Shown: positions 31,330 through 40,369 of the stretch, in pieces | Numbering within the stretch: the first letter of the stretch is position 1 | Layout: every line of letters starts with the position of its first letter | Source of the DNA: Bordetella genomosp. 9 | GTDB lineage: Bacteria; Pseudomonadota; Gammaproteobacteria; Burkholderiales; Burkholderiaceae_B | Assembly (NCBI RefSeq): GCF_002261425.1 | Contig: NZ_NEVJ01000002.1 | Span: 992,001-1,056,000, forward strand | Length of the DNA stretch: 64,000 bases | Direction of reading: 5' to 3' | The notes under the pieces: model-generated | What the model was told of the DNA's origin: nothing | What the model saw: the letters and a program-made list of their open reading frames with translations, nothing else | The model's database searches: none | Program-made: the position numbers and the translations under genes

Positions 31330-31347
31330 ATGTACGTTGTCGTACAT
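31330..31347. promoter_or_regulatory. Perfect palindrome upstream of polar amino-acid ABC operon
   Basis: ATGTACG-TTGT-CGTACAT has perfect 7-bp arms around a four-base centre. TATATT at 31355-31360, eight bases downstream, could be the -10 element, so a protein on the palindrome would cover the -35 region and repress. The position fits an operator for the ABC genes starting at 31463. Confidence 0.55.
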
Positions 31348-31462
31348 CGGGTGCTATATTTGCGCGACCATAAACGGTTCCCCGGCGTCGCCCCGCCGGA
31401 CGGCAATCAATAAGGGGCCAGGCCAAAAGCCCGGCTCCCATAAAGACGAGACTAGTCGCGCG

Positions 31463-32212
31463 ATGAGCTTTTCCCTGGATTTCAGCAGCCTGTGGCCCTA
31501 TTGGCCGGTGTTCCTCAAGGGCGCGTGGCTGACCCTGAAGATGACCGCCGTGGCCATCTTCTTCGGCGTCATCCTGGGAACGCTGGTGGCGTTCGCCAAG
31601 CGCAGCCGCTACCGGCTGCTGGCCCGCGCCTGCGCCGTCTACGTCGAAGCCGTGCGCAACACGCCGTTCCTGGTGCAGATCTTCCTGTTGTTCTTCGGCC
31701 TGGCGAGCGCGGGCGTGCGGCTGCCGACCTTCACCGCCGCCGTGCTGGCGATGATCATCAACATCGGCGCCTATGCGGCCGAGATCATCCGCGCCGGCCT
31801 GGAGTCCGTGCCCAAGGGGCAGATCGAAGCCGCGGAATGCCTGGGCCTGTCGCGCTGGCGCATCGGCTGGCATGTGATGCTGCAGCCGTCCATCGAAAAG
31901 GTCTACCCGTCGCTGACGGGCCAGTTCCTGTTGATGATGCAGGCGTCCGCCGTGGCGTCGCAGATCTCGGCGGAAGAGCTGACGGCGGTGGCCAACACGG
32001 TGCAGTCGGATACCTTTCGATCGCTCGAAACCTATATCGTCGTCGCCGCCCTGTATCTGGCGCTGTCGCTGCTGATCAAGCTGCTGGCCTGGGCGGTCGG
32101 CGAGTATGCCTTCAAGCGGCGCCGGGTGATCCGGCGCGCGGCGGCGCAGGCCGGCAAGGCCGCGCCCGGGCGCGCCGGCGTGTCGGCGGCCATCAAACGC
32201 GGAGCCGCATGA
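31463..32212 (+). CDS. Amino acid ABC transporter permease (HisM/GlnP family)
   Basis: 249 residues from the ATG at 31463; an upstream in-frame stretch is open but not protein-like. Five or so hydrophobic helices, and the polar-amino-acid permease pattern: E-A-V-R-N-T-P-F-L-V-Q-I-F near residue 65 and the EAA loop E-A-A-E-C-L-G-L-S-R-W around 125-140, which contacts the ATPase. First gene of the importer. Its stop overlaps the next permease start by ATGA. The C-terminal 30 residues are Arg/Ala-rich and extend past the last helix. Confidence 0.92.
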   Translation: MSFSLDFSSLWPYWPVFLKGAWLTLKMTAVAIFFGVILGTLVAFAKRSRYRLLARACAVYVEAVRNTPFLVQIFLLFFGLASAGVRLPTFTAAVLAMIINIGAYAAEIIRAGLESVPKGQIEAAECLGLSRWRIGWHVMLQPSIEKVYPSLTGQFLLMMQASAVASQISAEELTAVANTVQSDTFRSLETYIVVAALYLALSLLIKLLAWAVGEYAFKRRRVIRRAAAQAGKAAPGRAGVSAAIKRGAA

Positions 32213-32862
32213 TGCACGGCTTTTCCATGGCGCATCTGTGGTACCTGGTGCAGTCCATCGGCTGGACGCTGGTGCTGTCGGCGCTGGCCTTCGTGCTGGG
32301 CAGCATAGGCGGCTTCGGCGTGATGCTGGCGCGGATTTCGCCGCGCCGCTGGCTGCGTACCGCGGCGCTGGCCTACATCGAGATCATCCAGGGCATCCCG
32401 CTGCTGATCCTGCTGTTCATCGTGTACTTCGGCCTGTCGGTGTACGGCTACGAAGTGCCGTCGCTGGTGGCGGCCGGCCTGGCGCTGATGGTCTACACCA
32501 GCGCCTACCTGGGCGATATCTGGCGCGGCTGCGTGCAGGCCATGCCCAAGCCGCAATGGGAAGCCTCCGAATGCCTGGCGATGACGCGCTGGCAGACGCT
32601 GCGGCTGGTGATCATTCCGCAGGCCGTGCGCCTGGCGCTGCCGTCGACCGTGGGCTTCCTGGTGCAGCTGATCAAGATGACGTCGCTGGCGTCGGTGATC
32701 GGCTTCATCGAACTCACGCGCGCCGGACAGATCATCAACAACTCGATCTTCGAACCCTTCCTGGTATTCGGCCTGGTGGCCGTCTTCTATTTCGTGCTGT
32801 GCTACCCGCTGTCGCGCTGGAGCCAATCCATGGAGAACAAGCTCAATGTCGGCAATCGTTAG
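32209..32862 (+). CDS. Amino acid ABC transporter permease (HisM/GlnP family)
   Basis: 217 residues starting with a double methionine at 32209. It has [13 protein letters not shown] near residue 55 and the EAA loop [12 protein letters not shown] around 120-132. With the preceding gene it forms the heterodimeric membrane channel. It overlaps the ATPase gene by 17 bases, indicating tight translational coupling. Confidence 0.92.
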   Translation: MMHGFSMAHLWYLVQSIGWTLVLSALAFVLGSIGGFGVMLARISPRRWLRTAALAYIEIIQGIPLLILLFIVYFGLSVYGYEVPSLVAAGLALMVYTSAYLGDIWRGCVQAMPKPQWEASECLAMTRWQTLRLVIIPQAVRLALPSTVGFLVQLIKMTSLASVIGFIELTRAGQIINNSIFEPFLVFGLVAVFYFVLCYPLSRWSQSMENKLNVGNR

Positions 32863-33574
32863 GCTCGACAACGTCTACAAGTGCTTCGGTTCGAACCAGG
32901 TGCTGCAGGGCGTGTCGTTCGAGGTGGCCAAGGGCGAAATGATCGCCGTCATCGGCGCCAGCGGTTCGGGCAAAAGCACGGCCCTGCGCTGCATCGACCG
33001 GCTGGAGACCATAGACCAGGGCAGCATCGAAGTATGCGGCATCCGCGTGGACCATCCGGAAGTGGACCTGCGCCAGCTGCGCCTGGAAGTCGGAATCGTG
33101 TTCCAGAGCTACAACCTGTTCGCCCACCTGACGGTGGAAGAGAACATCATGCTGGCGTTGCGGCACGTCAAGAAGAAAAGCCGGCAAGAGGCGCGCGACA
33201 TCGCCATGTCGGTGCTGGACCGGGTGGGCCTGGCGCAGAAGGCGGGCGCCTATCCGGAGCAACTGTCCGGCGGCCAGCAGCAGCGCGTCGCCATCGCCCG
33301 TTCGCTGGCGATGTCGCCCAAGGTCATGCTGTTCGACGAAGTGACGTCCGCGCTGGACCCCCAACTGACGGGCGAAGTGCTGCGCGTCATGGAGGACCTG
33401 GCGGCGGGCGGCATGACCATGATCCTGGTCACGCACGAAATGGCCTTCGCCAAGCGCGTGGCCGACCGCATCATCTATATGCATCAGGGCAAGGTGTGGG
33501 AGGTGGGCGACGGCGGCATGCTGGACGCGCCCGCCACGCCGGAGCTGCGCGCTTTCCTGAGCAACGGACTGTGA
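32846..33574 (+). CDS. Amino acid ABC transporter ATP-binding protein
   Basis: 242 residues. Walker A is G-A-S-G-S-G-K-S-T (about 36-44), the Q-loop region is F-Q-S-Y-N-L-F-A-H, the signature is L-S-G-G-Q-Q-Q-R, Walker B is [13 protein letters not shown], and the switch histidine is in V-T-H-E-M. This is the GlnQ/HisP type that powers polar amino-acid import. Walker B reads D-E-V rather than the more common D-E-P, a mild variant. 47 bases separate it from the binding-protein gene. Confidence 0.93.
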   Translation: MSAIVRLDNVYKCFGSNQVLQGVSFEVAKGEMIAVIGASGSGKSTALRCIDRLETIDQGSIEVCGIRVDHPEVDLRQLRLEVGIVFQSYNLFAHLTVEENIMLALRHVKKKSRQEARDIAMSVLDRVGLAQKAGAYPEQLSGGQQQRVAIARSLAMSPKVMLFDEVTSALDPQLTGEVLRVMEDLAAGGMTMILVTHEMAFAKRVADRIIYMHQGKVWEVGDGGMLDAPATPELRAFLSNGL

Positions 33575-33621
33575 ACCTGTCAACGTAATCGAACAACGTA
33601 ATCGAAGCGAGGAGACCAACA

Positions 33622-34422
33622 ATGAACGTCAAGAATCTGATCCTGCGCGGCTGCACCGCCGCGCTGCTGATGGCGGGCCTGGCGCACGTGGCCGCGGCCG
33701 ACGAGCTGGCCGACATCAAGAAAGCCGGAAAGATCCGCATCGCGATCGCCATGGGCACGCCGCTGTACAGCTACGTGGACGACAACCTCAAGCCCACCGG
33801 CTCCGACGTCGATACGGCCACGCTGCTGGCCCACGACCTGGGCGTGAAGCTGGAAATCGTCCAGGTCACCAACGCCGCCCGCGTGCCGACCCTGCAGGCC
33901 CGGCGCGCCGACCTGGTGGTGGCCGATCTGTCGATCACGCCGGAGCGCGCCAAAGTGGTGGACTTCTCCATCCCGTACGCGGTGATCTCGCTGATCGTCG
34001 GCGCGCCCAAGGACATGAAGATCACCGGTTATCCGGACTTGAACGGCAAGACCATCGGCCTGACGCGCGCCACCGTCAACGACAGCATCACCACCGAATT
34101 GGCCAAGGGCGCGGACATCAAGCGTTATGAGGACGATGCGACGCTGATCACGTCCATGGTGACCGGCCAGATCGATATCTTCTCGAGCACGCCGTCCAAC
34201 CTGGCGGAAATCCAGAAGCGCGCGCCGCAACGCAATGTCGAAATGAAGTTCCCGCAAAAGGATTTCGACCTGGGCATCGCCCTGCAGCAGGGCCAGCCGG
34301 CGCTGAAGGAATGGGTCAACAACTGGGTGCGCGAGAACCTGAAGAACGGCAAGCTCAACGCCATCTACAAGAAGTATCACGGCCGCGACCTGCCCACGCG
34401 CATCACGGAAGTACAGGGCTGA
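33622..34422 (+). CDS. Amino acid ABC transporter substrate-binding protein
   Basis: 266 residues. A signal peptide ends at H-V-A-A-A-D (about residue 25). The mature part is a type II periplasmic-binding protein: K-I-R-I-A-I-A-M-G-T-P-L-Y, then G-S-D-V-D-T-A, and V-V-D-F-S-I-P-Y, the last being the usual hinge motif. Probable ligand is a polar amino acid or derivative, not determinable from sequence. AGGAG lies about nine bases upstream of the ATG. Last gene of the importer operon, ending at a strong terminator. Confidence 0.92.
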   Translation: MNVKNLILRGCTAALLMAGLAHVAAADELADIKKAGKIRIAIAMGTPLYSYVDDNLKPTGSDVDTATLLAHDLGVKLEIVQVTNAARVPTLQARRADLVVADLSITPERAKVVDFSIPYAVISLIVGAPKDMKITGYPDLNGKTIGLTRATVNDSITTELAKGADIKRYEDDATLITSMVTGQIDIFSSTPSNLAEIQKRAPQRNVEMKFPQKDFDLGIALQQGQPALKEWVNNWVRENLKNGKLNAIYKKYHGRDLPTRITEVQG

Positions 34423-34438
34423 TCCGGCGGGCATCCTG

Positions 34439-34465
34439 CCGCGGTTCGTCCGGACCGCGGTTTTT
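34439..34465 (+). terminator. Rho-independent terminator of the ABC importer operon
   Basis: CCGCGGT pairs with ACCGCGG (7 bp, all Watson-Crick, mostly GC) around an eight-base loop and is followed directly by TTTTT. It lies 17 bases past the stop of the binding-protein gene. Confidence 0.85.
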
Positions 34466-34558
34466 CGCGCCTTTGCCCGCGCATTTTTAGTTATGCTCGA
34501 CGCTTTTCGATCGCCGCATCCCCCGTCGGGGAAGGGCGGAGCAAACCGGAGCGTAGCG

Positions 34559-34587
34559 ATGAAGGCGCACGACATATGAAGGCGCAC
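34559..34587 (+). repeat. Duplicated start region with six-codon leader frame
   Basis: ATGAAGGCGCAC occurs at 34559-34570 and again at 34576-34587, the second copy being the start of the EamA gene. The first copy opens a frame of six codons (M-K-A-H-D-I) whose stop overlaps the real ATG as ATGA, so ribosomes finishing the leader could restart on the gene. Confidence 0.55.
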
Positions 34588-35466
34588 AGCGCAAGCCGGG
34601 CCACGGCCTTTGGCGTGGTCGCGATCCTGTTGTGGGCGGCCTTGGCGCTGCTGACCGTGCGCGCGGGCGGCCTGCCGCCGTTCCAGCTGCTGACGCTGAG
34701 TTTCGGCGTGGCGTTCGTGGGCGGCGTCTGCGTGCTGCTGCCGCGCGGCCGCGCCGCGCTGGCGGAAATGCGCCAGCCGCTGCGCCCGTGGCTGTTGAGC
34801 GTGGGCGGCCTCTTCAGCTATCACGCGCTCTATTTCTACGCCTTGTCCCATGCGCCGGCCGCGCAGGCCAGCCTGATCGCCTATCTTTGGCCTTTGTTCA
34901 TCGTGGTGTTTTCCGCCCTGGCGCCCGGGGGACGGTTGCACGCCCGGCATATCGTGGGCGCCCTGCTGGGCCTGGCCGGCACCGCCTTGATCGCGCTGGA
35001 CCGCCCGGGCGCCGAGGATGCCGCGTGGCCGGTCGCCGGCATCGCCGCTGCGTTCGGCTGCGCGCTGATCTGGTCGGGCTATTCGGTGCTGAACCGCCGC
35101 TATGCCAATGCGCCCAGCAGCATGATGGTGGGCGTCTGCGGACTGGTCGCGCTGGGCGGCGCTGCCTGCCATGCCGCGCTGGAGACGACAGTGCCCGTCA
35201 GCGCCGCGCAATGGGGCGCCATCGTGGTGCTGGGCCTCGGGCCGACCGGCCTGGCCTTCCTGGCGTGGGATTACGCCACCAAGCATGGCCATCTGGCCCT
35301 GCTGGGGCCTTTGTCCTACCTGGCGCCACTGCTGTCCACGCTGCTGCTGGTGGTCACTGGCGCCACCCCGGCCACGCTGACCCTGCTGTTGGCGGCGCTG
35401 CTGATCATCGGCGGATCGATGGTGGCGACGTTCGGCAAACGCCGCGCGGCGCGCGGCGAGGCCTAG
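34576..35466 (+). CDS. EamA/DMT family inner-membrane transporter
   Basis: 296 residues with ten hydrophobic helices in two EamA repeats (about 10-135 and 150-285). Charged loops such as L-L-P-R-G-R-A and N-R-R-Y-A-N-A-P fit the alternating membrane pattern. DMT-family proteins generally export amino acids or other small metabolites; substrate not predictable. The strong terminator before it shows that it is a separate unit from the ABC importer. The start is marked by a 12-bp duplication. Confidence 0.9.
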   Translation: MKAHSASRATAFGVVAILLWAALALLTVRAGGLPPFQLLTLSFGVAFVGGVCVLLPRGRAALAEMRQPLRPWLLSVGGLFSYHALYFYALSHAPAAQASLIAYLWPLFIVVFSALAPGGRLHARHIVGALLGLAGTALIALDRPGAEDAAWPVAGIAAAFGCALIWSGYSVLNRRYANAPSSMMVGVCGLVALGGAACHAALETTVPVSAAQWGAIVVLGLGPTGLAFLAWDYATKHGHLALLGPLSYLAPLLSTLLLVVTGATPATLTLLLAALLIIGGSMVATFGKRRAARGEA

Positions 35467-35494
35467 GAAGCCGCACGACCGAGCGCGACGAAGC

Positions 35495-35548
<54 letters not shown>

Positions 35549-35577
35549 CTCGACACGCCAGGCGCGGAAACCCGCGG

Positions 35578-36423
35578 CTACAGCATTTCCAGCGGCCGCT
35601 TGCGCGTGGGCGGCGGGAACGCCTGGTCCAGTTCGGCCAGGTCCTGGCTGCTCAGCGTCACATCCAGGCAGGCCAGGTTTTCCCGCAGGTGCGTTTGCGA
35701 TGCCGTCTTGGGGATGGCGATCACCCCGGGCTCGCGCAGCACCCAGGCCAGGGCGGCGGCCGCGGCGGTGATGCCGTGCCGCTCACCGACACGCTTCAGC
35801 GTGGGATCGAGCAGCAGCCGGCCCTGTTCGATCGGCGAGTACGCCATGACGGGTATGCCGCGCGACTGGCACCACGGCAACAGGTCGAATTCGATGCCGC
35901 GCCGTCCCAGGTTGTACAGCACCTGGTCGGTCTGCATGCGGTCGCCTTGGGGCAGGGCGGCAAGCTCCCGTATTTCGTCGCTGTCCAGGTTGCTGACGCC
36001 CCAGCGGGCGATCTTGCCCTGGCTGACCAATTCTTCGAAGGCCTGCACGGTGCCGGCCAGCGGATGCGGCCCGCGCCAGTGCAGCAGATAGAGGTCGATG
36101 CGGTCCGTGCCCAGGCGGCGCAGGCTGGCCTCGCAGGCGCGCGCCACGCCTTTGCGCGAGGCGTTGCCCGGCAGCACCTTGCTGACCAGGAAGACCTGGT
36201 CGCGGCGGCCCTGGATGGCGCGACCGACGATTTCCTCGGCCGCGCCGTTGGCATACATTTCCGCCGTGTCGATCAGCGTCAGGCCGGCGTCGATGCCGGC
36301 CTGCAGCGCGTGGACTTCCGCCTTGGCGTGGTTCCGCGACTCTCCCATGAACCAGGTGCCCTGGCCCAGGGCGGGAACGGCCTGGCCGTCCGGGAAGGTG
36401 ATGCTTCGGCGCGTCGCGGTCAT
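35578..36423 (-). CDS. Aldo/keto reductase
   Basis: 281 residues, a TIM barrel with the full catalytic tetrad: Asp52 in L-I-D-T-A-E-M-Y, Tyr57 in the same motif, Lys82 in V-S-K-V-L-P, and His115 in L-L-H-W-R-G. I-A-I-P-K-T-A near residue 240 marks NADPH binding. It reduces aldehydes or ketones in the cytoplasm; the substrate is unknown. It lies 42 bases downstream of the I78 lipoprotein gene on the same strand, so they may share a transcript, though no functional link is evident. Confidence 0.92.
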   Translation of the reverse strand: MTATRRSITFPDGQAVPALGQGTWFMGESRNHAKAEVHALQAGIDAGLTLIDTAEMYANGAAEEIVGRAIQGRRDQVFLVSKVLPGNASRKGVARACEASLRRLGTDRIDLYLLHWRGPHPLAGTVQAFEELVSQGKIARWGVSNLDSDEIRELAALPQGDRMQTDQVLYNLGRRGIEFDLLPWCQSRGIPVMAYSPIEQGRLLLDPTLKRVGERHGITAAAAALAWVLREPGVIAIPKTASQTHLRENLACLDVTLSSQDLAELDQAFPPPTRKRPLEML

Positions 36424-36465
36424 CGCTGGCTCCTTCGCACTGGGCCGCGCGCTGGCGGCGCGGGA

Positions 36466-36966
36466 TCAGCCGCAGCGCAACGCGGTCAGCGCGCCTTGCT
36501 GATCGAGGATAAGGTTGATGCGCTTGGGGTCGTATTCCATCGTCATGACCTCGCCCGGCTTGAGCACCCGGGTCTTGCCGGCCTTGGACGCCTGCCTGAT
36601 CTGCGCTTCGACGGAGGACGTGAGCTTGGTGCCGATCAGGTTCTGCACGGGCTGCGCGTCGCAGTCCTGGCCGGACGAGAACGACGGGCTGTAGCCGCCA
36701 CCGCCGTAGGAGGTTCCATCGGACGAACCGCCGGAATACCCGCCCGAAGATCCGTCGGACGAGCCGCCCGAATATCCGCCCGAATATCCGCCCGAAGACC
36801 CGCCCGATCCGCCATAGCCGCCGCTGGAACTGTCCGTGGAACTGGAGGACGACGAGGACGTGGAGGATGTCGTGCTGTCCCCGTCGGTGGATGAGGCTTG
36901 CCGGCCGGTATTGGCGCAGGCGGCCAGGCTGGCGACGAGGACGAGCGGGATGAGCTTACGGATCAT
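36466..36966 (-). CDS. Lipoprotein with C-terminal I78-type protease inhibitor domain
   Basis: 166 residues from the ATG at 36966, which has AGGGG upstream. Residues 1-17 are a lipoprotein signal with lipobox L-A-A-C, so Cys17 is lipidated. Residues 20-100 are a low-complexity Ser/Gly/Tyr linker. Residues 101-166 match the I78 inhibitor family: D-C-D-A, I-G-T-K-L, T-R-V-L-K-P-G-E-V-M-T-M-E-Y, R-I-N-L-I-L-D, and a final C-G, with two cysteines (102, 165) that may pair. The likely role is a membrane-tethered serine protease inhibitor in the periplasm or on the surface; the family has few tested members. Confidence 0.82.
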   Translation of the reverse strand: MIRKLIPLVLVASLAACANTGRQASSTDGDSTTSSTSSSSSSSTDSSSGGYGGSGGSSGGYSGGYSGGSSDGSSGGYSGGSSDGTSYGGGGYSPSFSSGQDCDAQPVQNLIGTKLTSSVEAQIRQASKAGKTRVLKPGEVMTMEYDPKRINLILDQQGALTALRCG

Positions 36967-37052
36967 GCGTACCCCTAAAGACTGCGTTGATATTCCGTGT
37001 ACAAACGTCCCCTTGCGTCGACCGTGCGGTCTAGCGTGAGTGGACCCGTACA

Positions 37053-38516
37053 TCATAGTTCAGTGCGGACCGCTTGCGCAGAAGGGCCGGGCGGCGCGTC
37101 TTCAACGCCCAGCGGCGTGGCCACTTCCTCCAGCGGCTTGCGTTCGGCGTCCACCCCGTGGCGCAGCGCCAGCAGGCCCGCGCCGATGACCAGCAGCGCG
37201 GCGATCGCATAGCCGATGCCCACCGCCGGACGGCTGCCGCTTTCGATCAGCGTACCGAAGAGCACCGGTCCGACGAAGCCGCCGGCGCCCGTCCCCAGCG
37301 CGTAGAAGACGGAAATCGCCAGGGCCCGGGTTTCCAGCGGGAAGACCTCGCTGACGGTCAGGTAGGCCGAACTGGCCGCGGCCGACGCCAGGAAGAACAC
37401 CGCCGACCAGCACAGCGCCAGGGTGAAGGCGTTCAGCATGCCGGCGGTGAAGGCCCAGCCCGTCAGCGCCAAGGCCACGCCGGCGGACACGTAGGTCACC
37501 GCGATCATCCGCCGCCGGCCCACGTGGTCGAACAACGGGCCCAGCAGCAGCGGCCCCAGTACGTTGCCGGCGGCGAAGGGGAAGATGTACAGCGCCACCT
37601 GGCCCTGCGGCACATTCATGAAGCGGGTCAGCACCAGGGAATACGTAAAGAAAATGGCGTTGTAGAAAAAGGCCTGCGAAACCATCATCGACAGCGCCAC
37701 CACGCTGCGCAGCCGATAGCGCCGCATCAGCACGTGCCCGACCTGGCGCAGCGTCGGCGCCGCCTGGCGGGCGAAGGTGACGATGCCCGTTGCCTTGGGC
37801 AGGGGGCCTTTGGCGGCGGAGACTTCCGCCTCGATGCCTTCGATGATCCGCCGGGCTTCTTCCTCGCGGCCGTGGGACAGCAGCCAGCGCGGGCTCTCCG
37901 GCACATGGCGCCGCACCAGCAGGATGGACAGGGCCAGCACGGCGCCCAGGGCGAAGCCCACGCGCCAGCCGAATTCGGGTCCGAGCACGCGGGCGTCCAG
38001 CAGCACCAGGCTGACCGCGGCGCCCAGCGCCGCGCCGATCCAGAAACTGCCGTTGATGGCCAGGCTGACACGCCCGCGCACCCGGGCGGGTATCAGCTCG
38101 TCGATGGCGGAATTGATGGCGGCGTACTCGCCGCCTATGCCCAGCCCGGTGGCGAAGCGGCAGATCGCGAAGAAGACGAAATTGGTGGAAAAGGCCGTCA
38201 TCAGGGTGGCCGCCATGTACAGGGCCAGCGTCATCAGGAACAGCCGCTTGCGTCCGAGGCGGTCGGCCAGCCGGCCGAACACCAGGGCGCCGACCACCGC
38301 GCCGGCGATGTACAGCGATCCCGACCAGCCGACCTGGATGGCGTCGAGCCCGAGCGTATCCGGGCGTTCCAGTATGCTGCCCAGCGACCCGACCAGGGTG
38401 ACTTCCAGCCCGTCCAGCACCCAGGCCACGCCCAGCGCCAGCACCACGCGGGTGTGCCACGGGGACCAGGGCAGGCGGTCCAGTCGGGCGGGGATATCGC
38501 TTTGGATGACGCGCAT
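37053..38516 (-). CDS. MFS transporter (sugar/organic acid porter type)
   Basis: 487 residues with about twelve hydrophobic helices. The cytoplasmic loop after helix two has G-R-L-A-D-R-L-G-R-K-R (motif A), and loop 4-5 has R-F-A-T-G-L-G-I-G-G-E-Y-A-A-I-N-S, typical of the sugar porter and aromatic-acid symporter families. It is divergent from a LysR gene, so it is probably induced by its substrate. Candidates are sugars or aromatic and organic acids; none can be chosen from sequence alone. Confidence 0.9.
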   Translation of the reverse strand: MRVIQSDIPARLDRLPWSPWHTRVVLALGVAWVLDGLEVTLVGSLGSILERPDTLGLDAIQVGWSGSLYIAGAVVGALVFGRLADRLGRKRLFLMTLALYMAATLMTAFSTNFVFFAICRFATGLGIGGEYAAINSAIDELIPARVRGRVSLAINGSFWIGAALGAAVSLVLLDARVLGPEFGWRVGFALGAVLALSILLVRRHVPESPRWLLSHGREEEARRIIEGIEAEVSAAKGPLPKATGIVTFARQAAPTLRQVGHVLMRRYRLRSVVALSMMVSQAFFYNAIFFTYSLVLTRFMNVPQGQVALYIFPFAAGNVLGPLLLGPLFDHVGRRRMIAVTYVSAGVALALTGWAFTAGMLNAFTLALCWSAVFFLASAAASSAYLTVSEVFPLETRALAISVFYALGTGAGGFVGPVLFGTLIESGSRPAVGIGYAIAALLVIGAGLLALRHGVDAERKPLEEVATPLGVEDAPPGPSAQAVRTEL

Positions 38517-38659
38517 GATCCGTCAGGGAATCGTAGGATTGATGCCAGGGTGGGATTCGCGCGGTCAGTGTGAGGGCGGGAGGCCCGCCCAGGACGTGTC
38601 AAAATCCTTGTGACGGATACCAATGGAGACATGCCGCCGCGCCGCGGCCCAGACGCCCG

Positions 38660-39574
38660 ATGCTAGATCTGAATGAGTTTCTGACCTTTTCGGTGATCGC
38701 GGAGGAAAAAAGCTTTTCGCGGGCAGCGGAAAAGCTCGGCATTTCCAAGGCGCTGGCCAGCAAGCATGTCGCCGACCTGGAACACGCGCTGGGCGTGAAG
38801 CTATTGCATCGCACCACGCGCAAGATCGGCCTGACGACGGCCGGCGCCCTGTTCTACGAACGATGCCGCCAGCTGGTGGCCCATGCCGAGGACGCGCGTC
38901 ACGAGATCGAACAATTCCGCAGCTCGCCCGGCGGCCTGATCCGCGTCAGCTCCGCCATGGCCTTCGGCCGGCGGCACCTGGTGCCCGCCATTACCCGCTT
39001 CCTGGAGCAATACCCCGATATCTCCATCGACCTGGACCTGAGCCAGCAGTTTCCCGACCTGATCACCGCCGGCGCCGATATCGTCATCCGCCAGGCCGAC
39101 GAGCCGCTGCTGGTGTCGCTGGTGGCGCGGCGCCTGGCGCCCGTGCGCTGGGTCGCCTGCGCCAGTCCCGGCTATCTGGCGCGGCATCAGCCGCCGCGCG
39201 CGCCGGCCGACCTGGCGGGGCACAACTGCCTGGTGTATTTCGTCAACAGCAAGGGCGAATGGGTGTTCAGCGGCGCCGGCGGCGTGCACACGGTCCGGCC
39301 CAAGGGCAACTTCAAGGCCAACAGCGCCGACGCGGTATTGCATGCCGCGCTCGGCAACCTGGGCATAGGCGTGGTGCCGACCTTCGCCGCCGGCGATGCG
39401 CTGCGCAGCGGCGAACTGGTGCGCGTCCTGCCCGACTACCACCTGCCCGACCGCGGCCTGTACGCGGCGTATCTGCCCAATCCGACGATGGCGCGCAGCA
39501 TGCGGCTGTTCGTCGATTTCCTGCGCGAGTATTTCGGCGATCGGCCGTATTGGGACGACGGCCTGGCGTCGTGA
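38660..39574 (+). CDS. LysR family transcriptional regulator
   Basis: 304 residues from the ATG at 38660; an upstream extension is open but does not look like protein. The helix-turn-helix has L-N-E-F-L-T-F-S-V-I-A-E-E-K-S-F-S-R-A-A and K-A-L-A-S-K-H-V-A-D-L-E. The effector domain starts near 90 with G-L-I-R-V-S-S. The likely target is the divergent MFS gene across a 143-bp gap. It converges with the ABC ATPase gene. Confidence 0.92.
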   Translation: MLDLNEFLTFSVIAEEKSFSRAAEKLGISKALASKHVADLEHALGVKLLHRTTRKIGLTTAGALFYERCRQLVAHAEDARHEIEQFRSSPGGLIRVSSAMAFGRRHLVPAITRFLEQYPDISIDLDLSQQFPDLITAGADIVIRQADEPLLVSLVARRLAPVRWVACASPGYLARHQPPRAPADLAGHNCLVYFVNSKGEWVFSGAGGVHTVRPKGNFKANSADAVLHAALGNLGIGVVPTFAAGDALRSGELVRVLPDYHLPDRGLYAAYLPNPTMARSMRLFVDFLREYFGDRPYWDDGLAS

Positions 39575-39597
39575 TGACCGGGCGCGGCCGCCCGGGC

Positions 39598-40359
39598 TCA
39601 GCCGGCTTGCGGCGGAAACGACAGGAAGCTGCGCAGCTCGGGCGTGCGCGGCGCTTCGAAGATCGCCTCGGGCGTGCCCATTTCGTGGACGCGTCCATGG
39701 TGCATGAAGATCACGCGGTCGCTGACCTTGCGCGCGAAGGCCATTTCGTGCGTCACGATGATCAGCGTCGCGCCGTCGCGGGCCAGCTGCTCGATGACCT
39801 GCAGCACCTCGCCGACCAGCTCGGGGTCCAGGGCGGACGTCATCTCGTCGCAGAGCAGGACTTCCGGGTCCATCGCCAGTGCGCGCGCGATGGCCACGCG
39901 TTGCTGCTGGCCGCCGGACAATTGATGGGGCGCCGCGTCGAACTTGCCTTCCAGGCCGACGCGCGCCAGCAGCCGGCGCGCCCGTTCCTGGCATTCCTCG
40001 CGCGGCCGCCGATGCACCAGGCGGGGCGCCAGCATGATGTTTTCGCCGGCCGTCATGGACGGGAAAAGATTGAACTGCTGGAAGATCATGCCGACCTTCT
40101 GGCGCAGCTCGCGCAGAGCGGCGGCATCGGTGGTCTGCACCGCTTGGCCGCCGACCACGATGCGGCCCTGGTCGAAGGATTCCAGTCCGTTGATGCAGCG
40201 TAGCAGCGTGCTCTTGCCGGACCCGCTCTTGCCGATGATGCAAATCACTTCGCTGCGGGCGACCTGCAGGTCCACGCCTTTGAGGACTTCGTTGTCGCCG
40301 AAGCGCTTGTGCAGGCCGCGGATGTCCACCAGCGGCACGGCGGGGTCGGGGGTTTGCAT
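39598..40359 (-). CDS. Amino acid ABC transporter ATP-binding protein
   Basis: 253 residues. Walker A is G-K-S-G-S-G-K-S-T, the Q-loop is F-Q-Q-F-N-L-F, the signature is L-S-G-G-Q-Q-Q-R, Walker B is V-L-L-C-D-E-M-T-S-A-L-D-P, and the switch is V-T-H-E-M. This is the GlnQ/HisP class. Last gene of the seven-gene operon, ten bases after the permease. Walker B reads D-E-M in place of D-E-P, a variant also seen in other polar amino-acid ATPases. Confidence 0.93.
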   Translation of the reverse strand: MQTPDPAVPLVDIRGLHKRFGDNEVLKGVDLQVARSEVICIIGKSGSGKSTLLRCINGLESFDQGRIVVGGQAVQTTDAAALRELRQKVGMIFQQFNLFPSMTAGENIMLAPRLVHRRPREECQERARRLLARVGLEGKFDAAPHQLSGGQQQRVAIARALAMDPEVLLCDEMTSALDPELVGEVLQVIEQLARDGATLIIVTHEMAFARKVSDRVIFMHHGRVHEMGTPEAIFEAPRTPELRSFLSFPPQAG

Positions 40360-40369
40360 GGTGTTCGCC

